In this document: positions 46,779 through 56,005 of the stretch, piece after piece
Numbering within the stretch: position 1 is the stretch's first letter
Layout of the letters: the number at the start of each line of letters is the position of its first letter
Origin: Myripristis murdjan
Lineage: Eukaryota > Chordata > Actinopteri > Holocentriformes > Holocentridae
Assembly (NCBI RefSeq): GCF_902150065.1
Contig: NC_044003.1
Location: 15,393,987-15,457,986 of the forward strand
DNA: 64,000 bases
Reading direction: 5' to 3'
Made by a program: the position numbers and the translations under genes
Notes under the pieces: generated by a model
The model's input: the letters and a program-made list of their open reading frames with translations, nothing else
The model's database searches: none
Told to the model about the DNA's origin: nothing

Positions 46779-49700
46779 CTATATTCTACAAAATAAACCT
46801 GTGTTATATAAATAAGCTATTACCTCTCTTTGTACCTCCCACACCTTATCTCCCTGTGTTCCCAATATCCCTAACATAGTCCATTCCCTTCCTGCCTCTC
46901 TAACTCTTTTTTTTAATCTAACCCTTTCTTCGTAATATCTATTGCAGTGCATTAAAATATGTTCTACATTTTCAGTTGTATTACAAACTGAGCAATTTTG
47001 TGATTCCACTTTTCCCAATAAAAATAGTGTCTTATTTAAACCCGTGTGATCAAACCTCAACCTTGATAACACTACCTCCTCTCTTCTGTTTCTTCCCTTA
47101 ATATTCTGTACTCTGATTGTGTTTTGTATACTGTAGTATATTCTGCCCTTACTGTCCTCATTCCACTTCTTCTGCCAAAATTCTGATATTTTTGAGTTGA
47201 TTAGTGTTTTTCCCTCACCTTTCCCAAACGGTATATTAATTATATGTGTCTTGCTAAGTGCTCTTTTTGCCACCCTATCTGCACATTCGTTTCCTTTTAA
47301 TCCTGCATGAGCAGGTACCCAGCAAAATTCAATCTCAATCCCCATTTTCTGAACTCTATACAGGCCCTGAAGGATTTCAAACATTAGATCCTCCCTAATT
47401 GACTTCATGTTCTGTAAGCTCAGTAATACTGCTGCAGAGTCCACACACATCACCACCCTATCAGGTCTCACCTCCTCCACCCACTGAAGCCCAAAAATGA
47501 CTGCCATCATCTCCGCTGAATAAACTGACAATTTATCTGTTATCCTATTGCTTAGATGAATTTGAAAAAGTGGGATGTAAACTCCTGTACCAACATGATC
47601 ATTTTGATCTTTTGAACCATCAGTAAATATTTGTAAATAGTTATAGAAATTATTCAATATATATTGATTTGCACAATGTCCTATTTCCCTTTCCATCCAG
47701 TCCTTTCTGAGTCTCATAATACTAAAGTCAACTTTAACTTTAGGAAAAAGCCATGGAGGAACATTGCTTAATGGCAAAGAGGAATTAAAACAGATTTCTT
47801 TAATACCATATTTTTCAATTTTATCTTTTATCTTCCATCCAAAACTATTTCCCTTAAACCTGTTATATTCCCAGCATTCATTTATGACACTTTTGACGTT
47901 TTCGTCCCCACATCCTTTTAATCTTATCCAATATACCAGTGATAATTTGTCTCTTCTGAACTCTAATGGACTTTCACCTGATTCCACCAGCACTGCGTTA
48001 TTTGGAGTTGTTCTCATTGCACCAATACAGAGTCTTAAGGCTTTGTTTTGCATTCTTTCAATTTTGTTTAAGTGTGATTTGGCTGCTGCTCCATAAACAA
48101 AACATCCATAATCTATTGCTGATCTCATCAAAGCCTTATATATATCTATTAGTGCCTGCTTATCTGCTCCCCAGTCGTATCCTGATATAGCTCTCATTAA
48201 ATTAATCACTTTTTTGCATTTTGTTTCTAGTTTTTCAACATGCAGCTTCCATGTACACCTTTCATCAAGCCACATCCCCAAGTACTTGAATTCCTTTACT
48301 TTTTCTATAGGTTGTCCATATAAAGTAAGACTCTGTTCCTCTATTTTTCTCTTCTTGGTAAAATACATGTAACAAGACTTACTGGGTGAAAGTTTAAATC
48401 CCGAATTGTATGACCAATGTTCTACTTTTTGAATAGCCTCCTTTATCTTTTCAAAAACATTTTTATCATCTCTCCCTCTGATCCATATGGCTCCGTCATC
48501 CGCATATAAGGATGAACAGATCCTTCTATCTAGGTTCATGAAAATATCATTAATCATAATATTGAATAATATTGGACTAATAACACTTCCCTGGGGAATG
48601 CCATTCACTATATCAAATTCATTTGACATCTCCGTTCCTACTTTAACTCTAAACTTTCGTTCAGAAAGAAAATCTAGTACCCAGTTAAACAACCTTCCAT
48701 TAATGCCCATTTTATTCATTTGGATTAACAGCCCTTCTCTCCACATAGAATCATAGGCTTTTTCAATGTCAAAAAAAACAATTATCATCAATTGTTTCAT
48801 TTTAAATGTTTTCTCTATTTCATTACTAACTTTTACAACAGCATCCATGGTTGACCTTGCTTTCCTGAAACCATTCTGATATGATGCCATAAGTCCTCTC
48901 TGCTCTAATATATAATTAAGTCTCTGAACCAATATCTTTTCCATCCATTTACACAAGTGCGATGTTAAGGCAATGGGTCTGTAGTTTCCAGGGTTATTTG
49001 GATCTTTACCTGGTTTATTAAAAGGCAAAATAAGTGCAGTCTTCCAATTTTTTGGTATGATTCCTTCTCTCCATATCTTATTAAATAAGTCTAGTACAAG
49101 TTTCAATACTTGATCAGGTAAATTACGAAACATTATATAGCTTAACTGGTCCTGACCTGTTGCTGTATTCCTAGTTCCATGCAATGCTATTTCTAACTCA
49201 TTCCTAGTCAGGTCAGCATCAAGGTTTGAATTCACATTACTTTTCTTTCTAATTATATTCTGATTTTCTCTTAATATTTCCTCTTTCCTCTTTTTATGTT
49301 GATCATCCAAATGACTTCCACTATGTATCTTGGCAAAAACCTTACCCAGTAAGTGAGCCTTTTCTTTATCAGTTATAGTTATTATTTCTCCATCCTCTAA
49401 TACTGGTATTTTGGTGTACTTCCTTTTACCACTCATTTTCTTTAACATATTCCATACATCCCCTAATTTTACTTCTTTACCGATTGTACCACAGTATGTT
49501 CTCCATGTATTCTTTTTACTGGCTTTTATAATCTTCCGAGCCAAGGCTTTTTTCTTTTGATAATCTATTAAGTTTTCCTGATTCAAGTTACTCCTCAGTA
49601 CTCGTAGAGCTCTATTTCGTTCTTTAACAGCTTTAGTACAATCTTCATTCCACCATGGTACAGATTTTCTTTTTCCAGTTATACTAGTCATGGGTATGCT

Positions 49701-50561
49701 CTTCAATGCAGCATTCAAAATCAAATTAGTCACTACTGAAGTGCATTCTTCTATATTTCCATCCATTGAAATTTCGCTAGCTTTCTCTATACATTCTTCT
49801 TGGAATTTTCCCCAATCAGCTTTTTCAAAGCACCATTTCTTTGTCTTGTATCTTTCTTGTGAGAAATTATTAAGGTTTATAGAAAACCTAATTGGGAAAT
49901 GATCACTTCCTATACTAGAGTTCTCATCAATATTCCATTCAGATGAGCATACTAAGGTTCTTGACACAAGTGTTAAATCGATGCAAGATAGGCTATTCCT
50001 ATAAACATTTATTCTCGTTCCTTTGCCATTATTGATACAAACTAGTGATCTTTCTTCCAATAACTCCTCCACCACATTTCCATTGCTATCTGTGTGTTGG
50101 CTTCCCCATAGACTGTTGTGTGCATTAAAATCCCCACACCATATTTCCTTTTCATTATCATGCTTGATTTTATTAAACATTTCCACACTTAACTTCTTAC
50201 ATGGGTTATAAAAGTTGATTATCTTATATTTAACATTTGCGTTGCACACTTCAATGATTACACATTCCATGTCTGCTGGTGATGTTAACCTTCGAAACAC
50301 TATGTTATTTTTAACAAAAGTCACACAGCCACCTCCTTGATTATCTATCCTGTCATGTCGAACTGAGATATATCCTGGTACAATAAAATCAAGATGAGGC
50401 CTTAACCAAGTTTCTTGTACACATAAGATATCTGGTCGAGGTTTTAATTCTGATATGTATTTTTTAAACTCTTGTCCATTAGCAATAAGGCTTCTTGCGT
50501 TCCATTGTAGTAAATGGATCACCATAAGAAGGATGTTAATCATTACCCTGGGATCCTCCAT
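46779..50561 (-). CDS. LINE ORF2: endonuclease, reverse transcriptase, RNase H
   Basis: The ORF is 1260 codons, uninterrupted. An APE-type endonuclease occupies about residues 15-235 (LLQWNARSL, CVQETWL, WCGDFNAHNS, IGSDHFPIRF). Reverse transcriptase lies at about 430-760 (NPGNYRPIALTSHLCKWMEK, NGFRKARSTMDAVV, FDIEKAYDSMWREG, IPQGSVISPILFN, the catalytic YADD, then FKYLGMWLDE). RNase H is at about 990-1120 with its four acidic positions visible (FTDGSK, YSAEMMAV, CVDSAAV, GNECADRVAKRA). A C-terminal CxxC...HxxxxC zinc motif (CSVCNTTENVEHILMHC) ends the protein. Two starts are possible: ATG at 50561, or ATG at 50543, which overlaps the ORF1 stop as ATGATTAA. The latter suggests stop-coupled reinitiation. 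Confidence 0.95.
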   Translation of the reverse strand: MEDPRVMINILLMVIHLLQWNARSLIANGQEFKKYISELKPRPDILCVQETWLRPHLDFIVPGYISVRHDRIDNQGGGCVTFVKNNIVFRRLTSPADMECVIIEVCNANVKYKIINFYNPCKKLSVEMFNKIKHDNEKEIWCGDFNAHNSLWGSQHTDSNGNVVEELLEERSLVCINNGKGTRINVYRNSLSCIDLTLVSRTLVCSSEWNIDENSSIGSDHFPIRFSINLNNFSQERYKTKKWCFEKADWGKFQEECIEKASEISMDGNIEECTSVVTNLILNAALKSIPMTSITGKRKSVPWWNEDCTKAVKERNRALRVLRSNLNQENLIDYQKKKALARKIIKASKKNTWRTYCGTIGKEVKLGDVWNMLKKMSGKRKYTKIPVLEDGEIITITDKEKAHLLGKVFAKIHSGSHLDDQHKKRKEEILRENQNIIRKKSNVNSNLDADLTRNELEIALHGTRNTATGQDQLSYIMFRNLPDQVLKLVLDLFNKIWREGIIPKNWKTALILPFNKPGKDPNNPGNYRPIALTSHLCKWMEKILVQRLNYILEQRGLMASYQNGFRKARSTMDAVVKVSNEIEKTFKMKQLMIIVFFDIEKAYDSMWREGLLIQMNKMGINGRLFNWVLDFLSERKFRVKVGTEMSNEFDIVNGIPQGSVISPILFNIMINDIFMNLDRRICSSLYADDGAIWIRGRDDKNVFEKIKEAIQKVEHWSYNSGFKLSPSKSCYMYFTKKRKIEEQSLTLYGQPIEKVKEFKYLGMWLDERCTWKLHVEKLETKCKKVINLMRAISGYDWGADKQALIDIYKALMRSAIDYGCFVYGAAAKSHLNKIERMQNKALRLCIGAMRTTPNNAVLVESGESPLEFRRDKLSLVYWIRLKGCGDENVKSVINECWEYNRFKGNSFGWKIKDKIEKYGIKEICFNSSLPLSNVPPWLFPKVKVDFSIMRLRKDWMEREIGHCANQYILNNFYNYLQIFTDGSKDQNDHVGTGVYIPLFQIHLSNRITDKLSVYSAEMMAVIFGLQWVEEVRPDRVVMCVDSAAVLLSLQNMKSIREDLMFEILQGLYRVQKMGIEIEFCWVPAHAGLKGNECADRVAKRALSKTHIINIPFGKGEGKTLINSKISEFWQKKWNEDSKGRIYYSIQNTIRVQNIKGRNRREEVVLSRLRFDHTGLNKTLFLLGKVESQNCSVCNTTENVEHILMHCNRYYEERVRLKKRVREAGREWTMLGILGTQGDKVWEVQREVIAYLYNTGLFCRI

Positions 50562-51795
50562 CTATGTTTGTTCTCAACATTTCATGAATGTCTTCTGCTC
50601 TCAGATTATGGATATCTAGGAGCTCTTCTGCTGCATTCACCACTGTCTTGATTCTATCACTTTTTTTCTCTTGCTTAGTAGCCACATTGATTATTTTACA
50701 GATAAAGGCAACAAAACTTTTCTGATCCACTATCAGTGAATCCTCTTTAACCTTACATATATGTGCACATTGCATCACCGGAGTCACTGGAGCCTTATCT
50801 GCTACATCTTCATATCTTCTATACCTGCTTGTTCTCTGTGGTAGAGACCTCAGGTTGTCGCTTATTCCTTGGCTGCTTACCACTTCTACAGATTTATCCA
50901 CATTGACTCTCTTTAAGGCTTCTGCATAAGATATGTTGTTGATTACCTTGCATTTTTGTACCTCTTTTGCTTTAATCTGTACAGCACAACCTCCATATGC
51001 TGCACTGTGTTCTCCTCCACAGTTACAACATTTCAACTTAGCATCTTTCGCACATTTGCCATATTCATGATCCCCTCCACATTTTGCACATCGTTGTTTA
51101 CCGCGGCACTGTTGGGCTACATGTCCCATTCTTTGACAGTTGAAGCATCGTATCGGATTAGGGATATATTCTCTTACCCTATAGTTGATCCACCCCATTC
51201 TGATCTCTTTGGGAAGCGTGCTCTCAAATTGTACTAACACTGACAAACTGTCCTTCTTTTTCCCATCTTTATTTGTCTGGAGTCTCTTGACATCTATCAC
51301 TTTTCCTCCTTTGATTTCTTTCTTTACTTCCTCCTCAGTCATTTCTAGCGGCACATTTGAAATTACACCTCTCAGTTTAGCGACTATACCAGGTATATGA
51401 GTTGCGATCTTTACTCCATCAAGTGTGTTTATCTTAAGGATTTTTCCTTGTTGCTGTTTGTTCATAGCAAAAATGAGAACTCTGCGGTTGTTGAGAAACT
51501 TAGCGAATCTTATCTTTCCAATTTCTTTCTCAATTGCTTTCGTCATTTTAACTGGATGAAAATGTCCGGTCTCTCTTCCAAACGTAATGACTACTTTCCA
51601 CTCTTTCTCAGTCTCACTGTTCAACAAATCTTCCCGATGAGTTCTTACTTTTTTGGAGGCACCTTCTTCTTCCTGGCTACTTCGATCTGACCAGTCTTTA
51701 CCTCTACCTGTCTTATCTTGTCTTTTCCTTCTTCTGTTTGATGCAATGCACCAATCCATACCTTCCTCGCCCCATTCCTCTGAACTTTCTCCCAT
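50536..51795 (-). CDS. LINE ORF1: RNA-binding protein with CCHC knuckles
   Basis: The ORF is 419 codons, uninterrupted. An acidic/basic start (residues 1-60) is followed by a region with RRM-like spacing (about 65-215), then three Cys/His knuckles between about 225 and 285: CFNCQRMGHVAQQC, CAKCGGDHEYGKC and CCNCGGEHSAAYGGC. The C-terminal third is charged and probably helical. This is the usual nucleic-acid-binding ORF1 of I-group and related LINEs, which coats the element RNA. It overlaps ORF2 by 26 nt. Confidence 0.92.
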   Translation of the reverse strand: MGESSEEWGEEGMDWCIASNRRRKRQDKTGRGKDWSDRSSQEEEGASKKVRTHREDLLNSETEKEWKVVITFGRETGHFHPVKMTKAIEKEIGKIRFAKFLNNRRVLIFAMNKQQQGKILKINTLDGVKIATHIPGIVAKLRGVISNVPLEMTEEEVKKEIKGGKVIDVKRLQTNKDGKKKDSLSVLVQFESTLPKEIRMGWINYRVREYIPNPIRCFNCQRMGHVAQQCRGKQRCAKCGGDHEYGKCAKDAKLKCCNCGGEHSAAYGGCAVQIKAKEVQKCKVINNISYAEALKRVNVDKSVEVVSSQGISDNLRSLPQRTSRYRRYEDVADKAPVTPVMQCAHICKVKEDSLIVDQKSFVAFICKIINVATKQEKKSDRIKTVVNAAEELLDIHNLRAEDIHEMLRTNIDGGSQGND

Positions 51796-51871
51796 TCTAC
51801 ACTCACGGTTCAGTTGATTGCAATCCGATCCACGCCAACGCCAAAACTCCCTCCAATCAGACAGCAGCTAC

Positions 51872-54800
51872 AGATGATGGACGAGTTTAAATAGCGGCAC
51901 CGGTGGAGAGTGTTGAGGCGTTCAGGTCCTGATTGTAAAGTCCGATTTACGACTTCAGCACCCACGAAAAAAAAAATTCCCAGCACCAAATTAACAAAAT
52001 GGACGTTGTATACAGTGTGTTTTTTTTTTCTTTTTTCTGTGGCTGTTGTTTATTACATCCTCCCATCATAATAGTCAAATGTAAAAATTGTGGGCAATGC
52101 AAATGCGCTCCCTTTGTATTTCTGATGTTTCCCATTTCCAATTGTATTGGAAGGCAGCATGCGTGCTCATCTGACTTCATTCATTCCCATATTAGGAAAG
52201 GAGGAAGCAGAATAAACTTGCACCAGAGAATCTCTAATATAGGGTTCGTAGACGGGCTCTGCTTGCACTTGCACAAACAAGTCACATTTAGTCCTACAGA
52301 CTAAGGTTCATGCTGTCAAAATGGTGAACACATGTATTGAAAAAAGCCTATCAATAAAAGAGCGATGAAAAGTATATATTAAGCAGAAGTAACTGTGTGC
52401 GGTTAACACATGTAAATTAGCTTTCATTTTGCAGGGCAGCCACAGTCCCACTGCAAAGCTAAAGGATGCCTTACTATCTAATAATATATTGATAATAACC
52501 AATGCTGTCAAAACCAAATCTCTTGTGGTAATTGCATGATAATAAGCAATAAACAGCTAGATGTAACCACACCACCCTGCACCTACACTGAGTTCACAAC
52601 ACTGCCCAGCACAATTTGTAAAACTGCACCTGATTTCAACAGCAAGCAGTATTCAGTTGTATTTTCCATGGGCATATCAATAGTAAAAAAGATCTCACAT
52701 GTCGATACGCTTGCATACATGCATTCATACATTACAGACTCGATGAAACACGGGATCTGAGTTCTGTTCTGTGATATGGAAACATTAACATTTCTAATTA
52801 TGTTTGAACTATTGGAAATGGAGCAATTCTTGTAATACTGTGTAATGTTGATAATGTTTTTTGAAAAAATGTAATATTGTGGAATATTGTCATGGGTTTT
52901 GTAATGTGATTCATCCTTGATTAAAATGTTGAACACTTTGAAAAAAATGAAAACTTTGATGGCTGGTCATGTGACCTCTGTATTTATCACACCTGTGACT
53001 GCTCAGTTTTGTTGAGTGAAGCTGAAGAAGCAACAGGCAAAACGTACTGTTAACTCTCAATAAAGTACAATACAGCAGAATAAAGTCATTTCAGTGTGTG
53101 GTGGTTCATTTTTGTCTTAACTGAGATGTTCCTGGGACCTGATTGCAAATACTGGCTGTCCATGGGGAGTTCTGGTCATTGTTCTTATCAATTATGCTTG
53201 TCTGTATGCAGCAAAGTGTGTAGATATAACTGATCACAAGCTGAAAAAAAAAACACAAACATGTTACCTAACTGCAACTGGTAGTAGTGTACTGTCTTCC
53301 TTTTTAAAATATTAAATATTCTTTGTGTGTATTCATGTTTTGGTAATAAGATTGTATACGTATAATTTTTTACTGTGTTCTTGGACTTTTATTCTTCTTT
53401 GTAGGCCTAACTCTAGTTTTAAAAAATATAATTAAACCTTTCTCTCTCACTTTCACTCTCACTTAGTTATTGATGATACCAATAACTTTATGTAGTGTGT
53501 ACTTGTTCATTTCCATCAAGACATGGTAAGTTTTGTTTTGTTTTGTTTTGTTTCGGTGTGAGTGTTGCCCTCTCATATGGATTGTGGTCATTCATTTAGG
53601 CCTAATCCTTTGTGGGGTAGAGGACACTGTTCAGGGAATCCAAGGAACTGATGAGTTGTAATGTTGTGGAGGTGCAGGAGAAAACCGTGGCACATTTTCC
53701 CATCCTGCTAGAGGGCTGCACAGACAGTAACGGAATACTGACCAGTTATATTCCTCCCTTATATCTGTTAAAGGTGCTATGTATCAATCACTATATGTTT
53801 GTCACATCACCTGCCTTGACTGTCATGACAGTGATGAATAGACATTTTCAGTCATAATCACTCCACAGGTCCCTACTGCACCTTTAGTCGATCATAAGGC
53901 TGTCATCTCTTCTTACTGTCAAACTGGTTAAGAATAGGAAAAGGTCATGGTTGAAGTTGGAAAAGGGTTTCTTACACCTTTCATTAACATGCACTCGGAA
54001 TATCTGGATTCTGCTGCATTTTGAATAGATCTCACTAGGCAGGTCATAGGTGGGTGATTTTATAAGTAGGGTCGTCAAAAACAAAAACAAAAACTCCATC
54101 TAAATCACTAATCACTACAACTGAAATAACTTATAAAGTGTTAGAAATAACTAACTTAACTATTTGAGTGTGATTTTGCCAGCTGTTGTGGCTGTCCAGG
54201 TGCAGGTATGGCAGCTGCAACTCCCCGTTCAAAACAACTTTATTAGACGTATCAGAAGACAAGTCATGGTGTTGTTTTCAATTTATGGGTGAATTTTATT
54301 CCCTGAATGTGTCCAAGCTTTATGGATTGCATTTACACCTGGCTGAGATCGGATTAGTAGCCTTTTCCCCTTGTCTGAATAATTTATCCAGTTACAGATC
54401 ACATGTTAACGCAAAGTGTAAATGGGGCCTATCTCTCACCAGTAGTAGTATAATTGTTTCCCAAAATTAAAATCACAATTTCCATAAAATGTTTTCCTTC
54501 CTGTCACAAACAGAATGTTACTTCTGTCCCCACTACATCATCTGAATAGCCTACACTTATATTTGGAAAATTTTGTGAATGCCCCTTGATGCAAGATAGA
54601 AGTTGGGCCAGGGCTGCACGTTGGGCGGACCTACATATATAACCAGGCCCTCATGTTTAAGATTAGGATTATGGTTGGGCTTAGGCTTTCTCTCACAATC
54701 ACACTGCATATGGGAGGGATTACATGTGTGGCTCCGCCCAACATTCATCTCCAGCCCATTTTGCAGCTTGCATAGAGAGGCGTTTTTGTATGGTATAATG

Positions 54801-55380
54801 CGACCTGTCATACTTTTACTTGTAGCCCACTGATGTTGACAGTTTTTAGCATTATTATTACCTGGAAAAAAAAAAAAACTGACACTAGTGAGTGATCTGG
54901 TCCTGCAAAGGCATGTGAGAGACACAAGAGACTACACAACATGCTCAGCTTTAAATATCCTCCAGTAAAACTGTAACATTAGTCCTTACAGTCCATAACA
55001 TAACGCCAGTGTAACTTTTATTCTGAAATCCGTTATCCGGGTTCCTCTAGGCCAAGCAAGCTCGCGCTGACTCGCACCGTCTGCCACTAAGTGACATCAC
55101 GGGGCATCAAGTTTCCCCGAGTTACCCGTGTTAATAACCGGAAGCCGGACACTGTGGCTTCAAAACAAAAGCGCCAAGTTTGTCACCTAAGGAGAAAAAC
55201 AGAACCACAAATAACGATCCACTACTCGGTGTAATATGGAATTCATGGAGAATAAACAATTTAACTTCATGTTTATTCCTAAGCATATTCTTTAATTTTC
55301 ACGTGTGTGCGTTATGACAGTTGAGAGGCACAATCAGGGTTTTAATTTGAAGAATGGTACCGGAAGTCGTATCTTAATTC
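51872..55380. other. Spacer between the LINE and REPS1
   Basis: No gene is supported. It contains a TTTTG pentamer run (53532-53555) and a small element with TTAAAGGTGC and GCACCTTTAG ends (53766-53887). From about 55000 the sequence becomes CpG-richer as it nears the REPS1 promoter. Open frames on both strands are AT-driven. Confidence 0.5.
53766..53887. mobile_element. Possible 120-bp miniature element
   Basis: The ends GTTAAAGGTGC and GCACCTTTAG are inverted repeats of about 10 bp; the interior also has TGTCATGACAGTGATGA near-palindromes. It may be a small TTAA-type MITE. The evidence is short. Confidence 0.35.
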
Positions 55381-56005
55381 TGACCGGCTTGACACTGGTG
55401 GTAGGAATGGCGGCTATGACTACTGGAGGAAGGAACCAAAAGACCCCGAAACTTTACTTGTAACGGCTCCGCAAAGGAATTTATCACAAGAAAACACATA
55501 AACACAGTCCCGTAACGGAAGAGAGGGGGAACAAGTACTATTAAGTGAGCTTAACTTGGTTAGACGTCCAGGCCAAGCAGAGGAACGCACTTTGGGACTT
55601 TGCTAGTTAGCATAGTGCCACTGACTTTGATTCAAGGTAGCCGTTAGCTCGCCCGCTTGTACTAGCCAGCTGTTGGCTACTTGATTTGGCTAGCCCAACA
55701 AGTTAAAGTCATTAACTGTCTGCAAGCATTCCGCGTTTGAATGATTCATTGGCGTTCACCTCAGGCTGCAGACAGACTGTAGTAAGGACTTTTACACAAA
55801 GTCAAACCAGGCGACAAGACGGCACCGGATCCGCAGCGCGTTGTGAATATTATTATTATTGCTAACCTTAACGTTAGCTAGTGCATTAACGCTAGCTAAG
55901 TTGGGATCCTGAAGTCTCGCCCATTTTTTGGATCCTGCCCCAACCATTGGCTAACGGCTAATCAATAGCCAAGTAGTCCGGTTTTAGGGCCAGTTTGATA
56001 CTACA
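55381..56005 (+). promoter_or_regulatory. reps1: REPS1 promoter and 5' UTR region
   Basis: CpG-containing sequence leading without a visible splice site to the REPS1 start codon. An upstream ORF of 18 codons begins ATGGCGGCTATGAC (55406-55462). GTTAGCTAGTGCATTAACGC and similar words cluster at 55610-55990. The transcript start is not determinable. Confidence 0.5.
55406..55462 (+). other. Upstream ORF candidate in the REPS1 leader
   Basis: ATG GCG GCT ATG in good context, 18 codons ending in TAA, 544 nt before the REPS1 start. It matters only if transcription begins upstream of it; the ATGGCGGC word is also a YY1-like motif (AAGATGGCGGC type), which would instead place it at a start site. Confidence 0.3.

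Larger units (their letters stand above)
46584..51857 (-). mobile_element. Full-length I-group LINE (Nimb/I-like), apparently intact
   Basis: The element is about 5.27 kb, with a 62-nt 5' UTR, two long ORFs and a 195-nt 3' UTR ending in AAAGAAGAAGAAGAAG on the minus strand. A 14-bp duplication, CAGACAGCAGCTAC, flanks it exactly (46570-46583 and 51858-51871), marking the insertion site. ORF2 has endonuclease, reverse transcriptase and RNase H, the combination typical of the I group; the fish Nimb clade is the likeliest home. Its 3' UTR contains a GGCGGT...AATCCGCC pair before AATAAAAACC. Perfect duplication and uninterrupted ORFs point to a recent insertion. Confidence 0.92.

Noticed and set aside
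47764-51690. Many plus-strand frames of 60-110 codons
   Set aside because: They are antisense to the LINE ORFs.
52583-52936. 117-codon Asn/Ile-rich minus-strand frame
   Set aside because: It is driven by AT-rich, AATATTGT-like sequence; no motif or conserved feature.
54557-54925. 122-codon minus-strand frame
   Set aside because: Low-complexity portions and no recognisable domain; flanking sequence shows no promoter or splice logic.
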